Below, piece by piece: positions 26,105 to 36,384 of a stretch of DNA of 64,000 nucleotides. Source of the DNA: Dryomyza anilis. Its lineage: Eukaryota; Arthropoda; Insecta; Diptera; Dryomyzidae. The stretch spans positions 82,206,583 to 82,270,582 of the forward strand of contig OX638130.1 in assembly GCA_951804985.1 (NCBI GenBank), in the 5' to 3' direction. The first letter of the stretch is position 1; each line of letters begins with the position of its first letter. The translations under genes and the position numbers were made by a program. A model generated the notes under the pieces. The model had not been told where the DNA came from and did not search any database. It worked only from the letters and a program-made list of their open reading frames with translations.

Positions 26105-26815
26105 TAACCAGTTGGGAAGGTTAGATCACATGGGAAATTTTAAAGTAGGTGTAATTATGATAGTTAGGATTATCAAAATTATAGTCGGTCTAAGCCGACT
26201 ATAAATACCCTACACATATGTGTGGTTACCATTCAAAGTGATATATAGGTCACCAGGGTATACGAATCCTGAAAATAACTACAAAAATTCAATCGCTGAA
26301 GAATTTCCATTCATTTGATACCCATATTTACAAATGGGTAGGTGTACCGAATTTCGATTTTTTTTTTTGTGAACCACAAGTCTTTTCGCTGGAAAACATT
26401 ATTATCATGTATTTGAGCATGACATCAATATATATTTGACCAAAAAAGTTTACCTAAGCACGTATACGTAAGAATTGATCATTTTATGTACATTTTATAT
26501 GAGGTATTTGAACATAAGTGGTCGGATCATAGGTCACAATGGACCGATCTCGCCATACAGCGTAGGTATATTAGTAATCTAAGTTATAAGTTTCATTTAT
26601 CTAGCTCTTCAATTTTAAAAGTTGTAGGGATTTCAACAGACAGACAGACAGACGGACAGACAGACAGACGGACAGACGGACATCGCTAAATCGACTCAGG
26701 AGGTCATGCTGATCAAGAATATATATACTTTTCCATACCGGAGATGCTTCCTTCTGGGTGTTACAAACGGCGTACCAAACTGAATATACCCTTTCACTCT
26801 TAGTGTAGGGTATAA
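26105..26815 (+). mobile_element. mini-me-like retroposon, full reference copy C
   Basis: Most complete uninterrupted copy. From 5' to 3': AACCAGTTGGGAAGG, the hairpin TAGTCGGTCTAAGCCGACTA, CCTACACATATGTGTGG, AGGTCACCAGGGTATACG, a purine-rich GTCY-complement microsatellite (about 26636-26680), the core CGCTAAATCGACTCAGGAGG with TCATGCTGATCAAG, a short (TA)n, CGGCGTACCAAACTGAATAT and the end CTTAGTGTAGGGTATA. It carries no coding capacity. This unit defines the other copies listed in this window. Confidence 0.85.
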
Positions 26816-28626
26816 AAAAAAAACTTCTAATATTGCAAATTTAAACAATAAATACGAACAGGCGTTATTTACATACTTTGCCTAAAACTATGCAACAAAT
26901 AAGTTACATATGGGTCATTCCATATCAAATCAACCAAGTGAATGGCACCACCATCTCAGAATTTGTTTACATTTGGATGTATAGTGAATCAAAATAAAAT
27001 GAAGATATTGGACAATTTTCAGCTTCCCAAATGTTGTGGTTTCAATAATTTGGTGGGTTAAAATTTGAAAAAACTGTAAAAAAATCATAAAGGTGGTGCA
27101 AATCAATTGAACGTAACTTAAGCTATAGTGAGCCAAAATAAAACACAAAGGTCTCATTTTAAAAATATTAAAATTGCCAAAAAAATAACATACAATATCC
27201 ATACCATGTTGCTTTAATAGTGGTCAGTTTTACACAAAGTATATTTTAAAAGAACATATCTCAAAAAGCAACCTTTTTAACATTTTTAAATGAATATATG
27301 CTGAAGGTTGACTTTTTATCTATTATTTAAGATTTCAACTAGAGTGGTAATGTCACGGGTTCAGATGTTATGTATAAAAATGTTTAAAATTTTGTTTTTT
27401 TATATTTCAATTTTTTTTTTGTTATTTTATAAAATACATGCTCAGTAAGAAGTTATTCTGCCCTACACTCATTTTGCTCTAGTTAAACTTGCATCATTTA
27501 AAAGATGTATTATTGTTACTGATTCTGAAAATGGCATCAGTTTTGTAAAATTTAATCCCATTTTTGAGGTCTATATCTCAAAAACTAGGGTATATTTGAC
27601 AAAGCTTTTACCATTTTCGGAATCAGCACTCCAAATGTATTTAAAGAAAGACTACAACTACACCAAAATTATTGTAAGGCAGAATAATTTTTTACTGAGC
27701 ATGTATGTTATTAAATAACAAAAAAAAATATTGAAAGATAAAAAAAAAATTCATACAAAATTTTCAACATTCTACAACATTTTTATACATAATTTCTGAA
27801 CCCGTGATTTTACCACTCTAGTTCAAATCTTAAATAATAGATAATTAGTCAACCACGAACATATATAAATTTAAACCAGTTGGGAAAGTTAGATCACATG
27901 GTAAATTTTAAAGTAGGGACATTTTATAGTAGGTGTTATTATGATATTAGGATTATCAAAATTATAGTCGGTCTAAGCCGACTATAAATACCCTACACAT
28001 ATGTGTGGTTACCATTCAAAGTGATATATAGGTCACCAGGGTATACGAATCCTGAAAATAGCTACAATCTTTCAATCGCTGAAGAATTTCCATTCATTTG
28101 ATAACCATATTTACAAATGGGTAGGTGTATCGAATTTCGATTTTGAAGTCAATATATATTTGACAAAAAAAGTTTACCTAAGACGTATACAATAAAATAG
28201 AAGTGCAGATGTATATTTTATATGAGTTATTTGAATATAAATGGTCAGATCATGGATCACAATGGACCGATCTCGCACATACAGCGTACACGGGGCCAGG
28301 CCATAGGCTATCGTGGGGGTCAGCAGGTGGCGGATAGCTGAACGGCCTACAGATATGTAGGCCAGCTGCGAATAAGTCCGTGGACAAATAAGCAGTCCCC
28401 GACCATTGGCGACGCGATCGGAGGGTGCGACATAAAAGTCAGCATAGGCCCAAGGATGCTCGCGTGACAGGGCGAAACGACACCGCCCTTCAATAAGTGT
28501 TCACAAAAAAAAAAAAAACCCAGGAGCGTCTGACCCAGAATGGGCGGCTCCCTGGTCTGCGTCTGACCCCAGAGGGGCGGCAGCTTACAAACCTGGCAGA
28601 AGGTTTAAAATGCAAGGAGGAGGAGA

Positions 28627-30168
28627 ATGTTTTTAATGGAAAGTTACTTACAGAAAAATGTTACGGCGCAGGTTGGCCTAAAAACCCCAGTGCCGGCGGC
28701 TATCGGGAGTGAGCAAGCGGGCTCCCAGCCGTCGTTATCCAACGACCGCAATGCTACGGTGGTGGCACACTTGGCCACCGCAGCAGATCTAGCTACAAGT
28801 ACGCTGAACGAAGCGAGCTACGTGAATCCCTTCAAAAGGACGTCGAGGATTGCTCGCTCGCCAGAAGTGTATGGCACCCCAAGAGCCTTATCAGTGGCAA
28901 CTGATACTGATGGGGAGACACTCGATGAACCACAAGAGGAGAACAGCCACACTGCTGCAGTAGATACCGCGACTGGCAGAGACCCACTCGCTCAAATTGG
29001 TCTGAACATACAGACACTAATAGAGCTGATGTGCGACAAAAAGAGACGCCACATAACCCAACAGATGCGGGACCTACTGCTCGAATCTAAGCAACTGCAC
29101 AGCAGAGTATTGCGCGAAGTGGCCAACCGACCAGAACAAACCACACCGCGAAAAAATCACTCGGCCGAAGGCAAGCGCCAGCGAGAAGGACTGCTACAGC
29201 CTAGGCAAACTCCCCCGAAGAGGAAGAGGGAGGCCACAAAGGCAAGCGAAACGCCGAGGCAAGAAAAACCGATAGATCCTCCAGGCCTGACAGGCGGGAA
29301 CAAGCGAAGCGAAAATAAGGAAAATACCACAGCCCCGAACAGGCAATCTGGAAAACCAGAGGGAGAGTGGAAGAACGTGGGCAGAAAACCAAGGGCAAAC
29401 GGTGGACCCAGGCGGCCTCCAAAGCGGCCCCCAACACGCCCAGATGCAATCGTCATCGCCAAGACAGGAGACTGGTCATACGCCGACATGCTGAAACATA
29501 TGAAGGCGCAACCCGAGCTGAAGGAACTCGGCGATAATGTGAAAACCATACGGCGAACAGCTAAAGGCGAGCTCATACTTCAGCTGAAAAGCAATGGAGT
29601 GAGCAAAGTTGATGAGTACAGGGAGGAAATGATGCGAACGCTCAAAACTTCGGCAACCATCCGAACCCTCTGCCACATGGAAGTGGTAGAGTGCCGGGAC
29701 ATCGACGAATCTACCACCCCAGAAGAAATCTGTAGTGCGATTGCAAAACAGTTTCCCGATGCAACTGAGCCGGATCGCATCGCCATCAAGACGCTCAGAT
29801 CCATGCGAGACGGCACACAAACGGCACAGATAAGCCTGCCAGCAGAGGCAGCGAACGCGCTATTAAAAGCTGGACGAGTACGCATTGGCTGGGTAAGATG
29901 TCGCCTACGGGAGTGCTTCAACCCGACCCGATGCTACAGGTGCCTTGAATTCGGACACATATCGAGGCAATGTCAGAATAAAGAAGACCGACAAGACCTA
30001 TGTTTCAGATGCGGCAACAAGGGACACAAAGCAAAAACATGCGAAGCCAAACCAAAATGCGCCATCTGTGAACCAGGATGTAGCGGTGGCAACGAGCACC
30101 CCACAGGCAGCTACAGATGCCTAGCGTACAAGGCGGCGTACCGCTCGAGAGCCAAGCGGAATGATTAG
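28627..30168 (+). CDS. R1-clade LINE ORF1 protein (Gag-like, zinc knuckles)
   Basis: 513 residues. The N-terminal half is hydrophilic and rich in Lys, Arg, Pro and Gln (about residues 175-275), as in R1-clade ORF1 proteins. A likely RNA-recognition-like central region follows (about 275-420). The C terminus has three cysteine motifs: CYRCLEFGHISRQC (about 436-449), CFRCGNKGHKAKTC (about 459-472) and a third starting CAICEPGC. ORF1 proteins of this type bind element RNA and assemble the ribonucleoprotein. The ATG at 28627 is the first in frame after the GC-rich leader; ATG at 28636 (fourth codon) is an alternative. The end overlaps ORF2 by 8 bases in another frame, suggesting coupled translation. 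Confidence 0.9.
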   Translation: MFLMESYLQKNVTAQVGLKTPVPAAIGSEQAGSQPSLSNDRNATVVAHLATAADLATSTLNEASYVNPFKRTSRIARSPEVYGTPRALSVATDTDGETLDEPQEENSHTAAVDTATGRDPLAQIGLNIQTLIELMCDKKRRHITQQMRDLLLESKQLHSRVLREVANRPEQTTPRKNHSAEGKRQREGLLQPRQTPPKRKREATKASETPRQEKPIDPPGLTGGNKRSENKENTTAPNRQSGKPEGEWKNVGRKPRANGGPRRPPKRPPTRPDAIVIAKTGDWSYADMLKHMKAQPELKELGDNVKTIRRTAKGELILQLKSNGVSKVDEYREEMMRTLKTSATIRTLCHMEVVECRDIDESTTPEEICSAIAKQFPDATEPDRIAIKTLRSMRDGTQTAQISLPAEAANALLKAGRVRIGWVRCRLRECFNPTRCYRCLEFGHISRQCQNKEDRQDLCFRCGNKGHKAKTCEAKPKCAICEPGCSGGNEHPTGSYRCLAYKAAYRSRAKRND

Positions 30169-33160
30169 ATGCCTACAAATAAATCTGAACCACTGCGAGG
30201 CAGCGCAGGCCATACTGTCAAAAACAGTTGCAGAACATAAAATAGATGTGGCCCTCATATGTGAGCCATATAAAATCCCAAACGGAAGCGCGAAATGGGC
30301 GGAAGACAAGACCGAAAAAGCGTCAATTTGGACTTGTGGCAAAACAGCCTTCGAACGCAGAAACAACAAACAACACGATCGCTTCGTACACGCTAAGGTG
30401 AAAGGAATTCACTTCTACAGCTGCTATGCTGCGCCAAGTATGAGCACAAATGACTTCGAGGACATGCTGGACCGGCTAGTTATCGATGCCAGAGGAAAGT
30501 CACCAGCCATAATTGCAGGCGACTTCAACGCATGGGCAGCAGAATGGGGCAGTGTCCGAACCAACCGGAGAGGAACAATCCTCCTGGAAGCCTTCGCATC
30601 ACTGGACCTAGTACTGCTGAACCATGGCAACACCCTTACCTTCTGCAACGGGAGAGGTGGATCGATTGTTGACCTAACATTCGCCAGCAGGACTCTCTCG
30701 AAATGCATACAATGGAAGGTCATGGATGCGTATACAAACAGCGACCACCAAGCGATTGCAATCCTACCAAAACACCCCGACGGCCCAACTCGGCGCAACC
30801 CTAAAAGGAAAGTGCAACAGAATGGCTGGAACATCAAGAAGCTAGACGCCGACGTGCTAGAATACATGATTGAACACATGACAGGAACGGAAGGAAATGC
30901 CGAACTGCAAACGGAACACACTATGCGATACCTTGCAAATGCCTGCGACGCATCCATGTCGCGAAAAACGAAAAAGAATGGTCGGACCCCAATCTACTGG
31001 TGGAACGATGGCATTGCCAAAATCCGTGCAGAATGCCACAAGCTACGAAGGAGACAACAACGCTCGAGAGGAAGAGCTGGACATGCACAACTCCAAGCCA
31101 ACTTCAAGGAGAAGAGGAAACAGCTGCGAAAAGCCATTGCTAAAAGCAAAAGCGACTCCTTTATCTCTCTTAGAGAAGAGGTGCAGAGCAACCCGTGGGG
31201 TAGCGCGTACAAAATTGTGCTAAAAAAGCTTAACGGGAAAGCAGGGAATGCACCAATGTGCCCGGAAATTATGGGCAAAATTGTGGAAGGCCTCTTCCCG
31301 CAACACGAACCCTTCAGCATCCCAAGAAGCCTTAGCTGCGAAATTGGAATGATACCTCCAGTGACCACCACTGAGGTGCTAGATGCAGCCAATCGGCTCA
31401 AAATCAACAAAACTCCCGGCTTAGATGGTATTCCGAACTGTGTCCTGAAAAGGGCGCTGCAGAAGAAACCAGAAATCTTCCGCCGACTGTATACGACTTG
31501 CCTAGAGGAAGGAACCTTCCCACAACGTTGGAAACGCCAGCGACTGGTTCTCATACCAAAAGGCGACAAACCTCCAGAGGAACCGTCCTCACACCGGCCA
31601 CTCTGTATGCTCGACACAGCTGGGAAAGTTCTCGAGCGAATAATATGCACCCGCCTCGAATGCCTCACAGAGGGACCGACAGGCCTATCTGAATGGCAGT
31701 TCGGCTTCAGAACGAAGCGCAGCACCGTTGATGCTATCGCCAGAGTGTGTGAAATCGCCAGCAAAGCCATTGCCGGCGAAAGATGGCTGGGGGGCGACAA
31801 ACAATATTGCGCAGTGGTGACCTTAGACATCAAAAACGCGTTCAACTCTGCTAACTGGAGCTACACCCTAATGGCACTAAGCAATATGGGAGCTCCAGAT
31901 TACTTGCTAAGGATAATATCCCAATATTTCCAGCAAAGGACACTCTCATACGACACAGACGCAGGCCCCAAACAGTACAAGGTAACCGGTGGAGTGCCAC
32001 AAGGCTCAGTCCTTGGCCCGGTCCTGTGGAACACCATGTACGATGGAGTCTTCAAAATCGAGAAGCCAGCAGGGGTACACATCGTCGGATACGCGGATGA
32101 TGTTGCGATAGTTGTAGTCGCCAAAATGCTCAGCGATGTAGCCCAAAACTGCAATGCTACGATCGGAAGCATCAAGTCTTGGCTACGAACCGCAGGCCTA
32201 CAACTGGCAGAACACAAGACCGAAGCCGTACTCATCAGCAGTCGCAAAAAGGTGGAACGCTTCGAAATACGGGTCGGAGGACACACTATCCAATCCTCGC
32301 CGCAACTGAAATACCTGGGAGCCCAGCTCGACCACAGGCTGAACTTCAGAGAACATCTGGCACAGAGTGGAAGCAAGGCCGCCCGAGTTGGAGCCGCCCT
32401 AGCAAGGTTGATGCCCAACATCGGAGGCCCCAAACAGCCTATCCGGAAACTGCTGGCCAGCGTAAACACGTCGACGATCATGTACGCAGCGCCAATATGG
32501 GCCCCGGCAACAAAATGCCAATCGTACATGAAGGGAGTCAAATCAGCGTACAGGCTGACATCACTGCGAGTCTGCTGTGGATTCAGAACAATATCGGAGG
32601 ATGCAGCAAACATAATTGCTAGTAGAACCCCGATTGATATTCTGGCGAACATGGCTGCAGACGCCCGCAACATCCGTAAAACACACGGCATAGTCTCTCC
32701 TGCAATAATGCAGGCGATAGAAGGTAGAGCGATGGCAGAATGGCAACGGTCGTGGAATGCCACGCCAAAAGGCCGATGGACACATAGGCTAATCCCCGAT
32801 GTGAGAACCTGGGTAGAAAGGAAACACGGCGACACCAGCTACCACCTAACGCAGTTCTTCTCCGGCCACGGATGCTTCAGAGAGTACCTCCACAAGTACC
32901 AACACGCAGACGACCCCTACTGCATATTCTGCGTAGGGAAAGTGGAGAATGCAGAGCATGTGCTTATGGATTGCGTGAGATTCGGCAGCGACCGACTCCA
33001 GATAGAGGAGCTCACAAGCGGAGTACTGTCTCCAGAAGGAGTAATCGCGTACATGCTTACCTCCTTAAATGCGTGGGAAGCCGCGGGCAGCATAATAACC
33101 CAAATTATGCAACGAGTCCGACATGACGAACAAACGCACCAAAGCCAACAGAGGCGATAG
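30161..33160 (+). CDS. R1-clade LINE ORF2 protein (endonuclease and reverse transcriptase)
   Basis: 999 residues. The endonuclease/exonuclease/phosphatase domain shows QINLNHC (residues 6-12), the glutamate in CEPYK (35), GDFNAW (120-125) and SDH (194-196). The reverse transcriptase shows NKTPGLDGIP, WQFGFRTKRST, TLDIKNAFNSANW, GGVPQGSVLGP, the catalytic YADD (644-647) and YLGAQLDHRLNF. A CCHC motif, CIFCVGKVENAEHVLMDC, lies near the C terminus. No RNase H domain follows. The protein nicks target DNA and primes reverse transcription at the nick. All catalytic motifs that can be checked by eye are intact. The start ATG lies inside the last codons of ORF1 (overlap 30161-30168). Confidence 0.95.
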   Translation: MIRCLQINLNHCEAAQAILSKTVAEHKIDVALICEPYKIPNGSAKWAEDKTEKASIWTCGKTAFERRNNKQHDRFVHAKVKGIHFYSCYAAPSMSTNDFEDMLDRLVIDARGKSPAIIAGDFNAWAAEWGSVRTNRRGTILLEAFASLDLVLLNHGNTLTFCNGRGGSIVDLTFASRTLSKCIQWKVMDAYTNSDHQAIAILPKHPDGPTRRNPKRKVQQNGWNIKKLDADVLEYMIEHMTGTEGNAELQTEHTMRYLANACDASMSRKTKKNGRTPIYWWNDGIAKIRAECHKLRRRQQRSRGRAGHAQLQANFKEKRKQLRKAIAKSKSDSFISLREEVQSNPWGSAYKIVLKKLNGKAGNAPMCPEIMGKIVEGLFPQHEPFSIPRSLSCEIGMIPPVTTTEVLDAANRLKINKTPGLDGIPNCVLKRALQKKPEIFRRLYTTCLEEGTFPQRWKRQRLVLIPKGDKPPEEPSSHRPLCMLDTAGKVLERIICTRLECLTEGPTGLSEWQFGFRTKRSTVDAIARVCEIASKAIAGERWLGGDKQYCAVVTLDIKNAFNSANWSYTLMALSNMGAPDYLLRIISQYFQQRTLSYDTDAGPKQYKVTGGVPQGSVLGPVLWNTMYDGVFKIEKPAGVHIVGYADDVAIVVVAKMLSDVAQNCNATIGSIKSWLRTAGLQLAEHKTEAVLISSRKKVERFEIRVGGHTIQSSPQLKYLGAQLDHRLNFREHLAQSGSKAARVGAALARLMPNIGGPKQPIRKLLASVNTSTIMYAAPIWAPATKCQSYMKGVKSAYRLTSLRVCCGFRTISEDAANIIASRTPIDILANMAADARNIRKTHGIVSPAIMQAIEGRAMAEWQRSWNATPKGRWTHRLIPDVRTWVERKHGDTSYHLTQFFSGHGCFREYLHKYQHADDPYCIFCVGKVENAEHVLMDCVRFGSDRLQIEELTSGVLSPEGVIAYMLTSLNAWEAAGSIITQIMQRVRHDEQTHQSQQRR

Positions 33161-33361
33161 ACGAAACAACAAGAACGAAGTCAGATGAATATCTGACTCT
33201 ATCCTGCCCTGCGAAGTAATGCCTTAACTGGCGGTTCCGCAGGGAAACACAGGAAGCGAGTGGGAGGGGTGCTTAGTACGTAGGCGCTATGGAAGCGAAT
33301 CGTGCATGCGTAATATTTTTAATACGTATCTTTGGAAGATTACACCTCTCGGCTACCATGC

Positions 33362-33395
<34 letters not shown>

Positions 33396-33967
33396 ATACA
33401 GCGTAGGTATATAAGTAATCGAAATTATTAGTTTCATTCATCTAACTCTTCAATTTTTGAAGTAGTAGGGATTTCAACAGACAGACAGACGGACAGACGG
33501 ACATCGCTAAATCGAGTCAGGAGGTCATACTGATCAAGAATATACATACTTTTCCATACCGGAGATGCTTCCTTCTGGGTGTTACAAACGGCGTACCAAA
33601 CTGAATATACCCTTTCACTCTTAGTGTAGGGTATACAAATTTAAAAAGATTTCTTTTTACGATATGTCTTTTTGAAATATATTTTGTTTAAAACTGACCA
33701 CTACTAAAGCAAAGGTGTGGATATTGTAAGCCATTTGTTTGGAAATTTTATTATCTTTGAAATGAGACCTTATATTTAATTTTGGTTCTGATTTTTATAC
33801 AATTTTTTCAAAATTGAAACCACCAAATCTCTGAAACCACACCATCGGGGAAGCTGAAATTTGGCCAATATCTTAGTTTTGTGTTGTTTCACTATACTTC
33901 CAAATTTCATCAAATTCTGAGATGGTTCTGCCAATCAGTCGGTAGATTTGATATGGGATGACTCCTA

Positions 33968-34389
33968 TATCATATTTTTACTTTCCATTTACTTTTGTTT
34001 GATTTCTGAATTTGATTTAGAGCCGAATTTAAATTTTTCTTAAATATACTTATTTTTTAAATTGATAACTGACGATTTTAAACTTTTTGATTTATTCAAT
34101 ATGAAAAGTTTTTTTTTTCAAATTAAAACAGAATTAATAAATATTATTTTAAACTAAATTTTGTATTTATTGGTTGATTAATTTATTTATTTCTTTAATG
34201 CATTTTTATATATTAAAAGTATTCAAAAAAAGATTGGAGACAAAAATTGTTGCTGAACAGTTTACAAAATCCGTGGTAAGCTTTTCGGGGAAAAATATTT
34301 TCTTCCAAATACACTCAACGCAAAACTGAATAAAAAAAAATAGGAGCCTATGAAACTTTATTTCGACGAATTTAATGATATATTTTAAA
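33968..34389. other. AT-rich spacer between nested repeats
   Basis: AT-rich sequence between the foldback element and the composite minisatellite element. No gene is seen; the minus-strand frame at 34206-34469 runs into the composite element and is not a gene. Confidence 0.4.
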
Positions 34390-34744
34390 CTAGCTGGACC
34401 CGTGCACGACTCGTGCCAAGATTTTCTGAATTCAAAGATATGGAGCGATTTTATTAATATAAAAAACATTTTATTATTTATATGAGGGGCCCGTGCTTAG
34501 CTGTTGAAATTTTTTTATTGGTTTTATAAATGTGGTAACCAAATAATTCGCCGCCAAAACAACTTTTCTCAAAGACAATTTTTTCTCAGACTGCGCTTCT
34601 CCGCAGAATTATTCCCAGTAGAAATCTTCCTCGTAAAATCCACATAGAACGCTTTCCCGTAGAATTCTCAAAGTAGAATTCATCCCGGTAGAATTGTTCC
34701 CGGTAAAATTCTTTCCCGTAGAATTCTTCCCCGTAGAGTTTTTC

Positions 34745-36232
34745 CCAGTAGAAGTTTTAGTGTGGTGGGTTTTAATGTAGTAAGTTTCGGTGTGGTGAGT
34801 TTAGATGTGGTGAATTTTGGAGTGGTGAGTTTAATTGTGGTTAGTTTTGGTGTGGTGAGTTTTAGTGTGGTGAATTTGAGTGTGGTGAGTTTAAGTGTGG
34901 TGTTTTTAAGTGTGGTGAGTTTTAGTGTGGTCAATTATAGTGTGGTGGGTTTTAGTGCGGTGAATTTTAATGTGGCGTGTTTTAATGTGGCGTGTTTTAG
35001 TGTAGCGAGTTTTAGTGTGGTGAATTTTATTGTGGTGAGTTTTAGTGTGATGAATTTTAAAGTGATGAATTTTAATGTGGTGAGTTATAGTGTAGTGAAT
35101 TTTAGGGTGGTGAGTTTTAGTGTGGTTAATTATAGTGTGGTGGATTTTAGTGCGGTGAGTTTTAGTGTGGTGAGTTTTAGTGTATCGAAATTTAAGTTTA
35201 GTGAGTTTTAATGTGGTGAGTTTAAAAGTGGTGAATTTTAATGTGGTGAAATTTTAGTGTAGTGAGTTTTAGTGTGGTGAGTTTTAGTGTGGTGAAATTT
35301 TAGTGTGGTGAGTTTAAGTGTGGTGAATTTTAGTGTGTTGAATTTTTGTGTGGTGAGTTTTAGTGTGGTGAGTTTTAGTGTGGTGAGTTTTAGTGTGGTG
35401 AATTTTAGTGTGGTGAGTTTTAGTGTGGTGAAATTTTAGTGTGGTGAGTTTTAGTGTGGTGAAATTTTAGTGTGGTTGGTTTTAGTGTGGTGAATTTTAG
35501 TGTGTTGAATTTTTGTGTGGTGAGTTTAAGTGTGGTGAGTTTCAGTGTGGTGAGTTTAAGTGTGGTGAGTTTTAGTGTGGTGAGTTTTAGTGTGGTGAGT
35601 TTTTGTGTGGTGAGTTTTTGTGTGGTGAGTTTTAGTTTGGTGAGTTTTAGTGTGGTGAGTTTTGCGGTGCTGAGCTTTAGTGTGTTGAATTTTTGTGTGG
35701 TGAGTTTAAGTGTGGTGAGTTTTAGTGTGGTGAGTTTTAGTGTGGTGAATTTTAGTGTGGTGAGTTTTAGTGTGGTGAAATTTTAGTGTGGTGAGTTTTA
35801 GTGTGGTGAAATTTTAGTGTGGTTGGTTTTAGTGTGGTGAATTTTAGTGTGTTGAATTTTTGTGTGGTGAGTTTAAGTGTGGTGAGTTTCAGTGTGGTGA
35901 GTTTAAGTGTGGTGAGTTTTAGTGTGGTGAGTTTTAGTGTGGTGAGTTTTTGTGTGGTGAGTTTTTGTGTGGTGAGTTTTAGTTTGGTGAGTTTTAGTGT
36001 GGTGAGTTTTGCGGTGCTGAGCTTTAGTGTGTTGAATTTTTGTGTGGTGAGTTTAAGTGTGGTGAGTTTTAGTGTGGTGAGTTTTAGTGTGGTGAGTTTT
36101 AGTGTGGTGAATTTTAGTGTGGTGAGTTTTAGTGTGGTGAATTATAGTGTGGTGGGTTTTAGTGTGGTTAATTTAAGGGTGAATTTTAGTGTGGTGAGTT
36201 TTAGTTTGGTTAGTTTTAGTGTGGTGTCTTTG
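34745..36232 (+). repeat. 15-bp minisatellite TTTTAGTGTGGTGAG, about 100 units
   Basis: Unit TTTTAGTGTGGTGAG with single-base variants and some 16-bp units (GTGAAATTTTAG). Because 15 is a multiple of three, the plus strand reads as endless Val-Val-Ser-Phe-Ser and the minus strand as Thr-Thr-Leu-Lys-Leu. These frames are repeat artefacts: length variants break them repeatedly and both strands are open. The segment 35472-35786 is repeated almost exactly at 35819-36133, a 347-bp higher-order duplication. Confidence 0.9.
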
Positions 36233-36384
36233 TTTTTCTTTCCTTTTTTTGTTTTTTATTTAGTTTGGATTGTGGTTTTATGTGATTGGTTTTGTTTTTG
36301 TATTTTTGCTTTTGTTTTGTGTTGTGCTTTTGCTTTTTTGTTTTTAATTTTTTTTTTGTATTTAATTTTTTTTTTTTGTATTTG

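Larger units (their letters stand above)
28289..33393 (+). mobile_element. Full-length R1-clade non-LTR retrotransposon
   Basis: About 5.1 kb: a GC-rich 5' leader (28289-28626), two overlapping open frames (28627-30168 and 30161-33160), a roughly 200-bp 3' UTR and a poly(A) tail (33363-33393). The 12-bp target duplication ACATACAGCGTA lies at 28277-28288 and 33394-33405. Both frames are open from end to end and the duplication is perfect, so insertion was recent. Placement in the R1 clade rests on an apurinic-type endonuclease, a YADD reverse transcriptase, a C-terminal CCHC motif, no RNase H domain and the phrase YHLTQFFSGHGCFREYL. Confidence 0.92.
27874..33636 (+). mobile_element. mini-me-like retroposon copy D, interrupted by the R1-clade LINE
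   Basis: Copy of the 26105-26815 family whose 5' part (27874-28288) and 3' part (33394-33636) are separated by the LINE. The two parts join exactly at CATACAGCGTAGG, the sequence present uninterrupted near 26557 in copy C. AAATTTA flanks the whole insertion on both sides. Confidence 0.85.
26909..33967. mobile_element. Large foldback element, split by nested insertions
   Basis: The left part (26909-27873) starts GGGTCATTCCATATCAAATC, and the right part (33637-33967) ends with the inverted counterpart GATTTGATATGGGATGACTCC. When the insertion 27874-33636 is ignored, the two parts form one palindrome of about 1.3 kb with arms of several hundred bases. The mirrored order includes GTGGTCAGTTTT against AAAACTGACCAC, and the halves around 27330-27480 against 27680-27850. 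The palindrome centre lies near 27560. There is no coding capacity. The 7-bp AAATTTA at 27867-27873 and 33637-33643 is the duplication made by the nested insertion. Confidence 0.8.

Noticed and set aside
30424..32835. Long minus-strand frames opposite LINE ORF2 (for example 31900-32835)
   Set aside because: Shadows of the GC-rich ORF2 coding sequence; no domains and no splice context.
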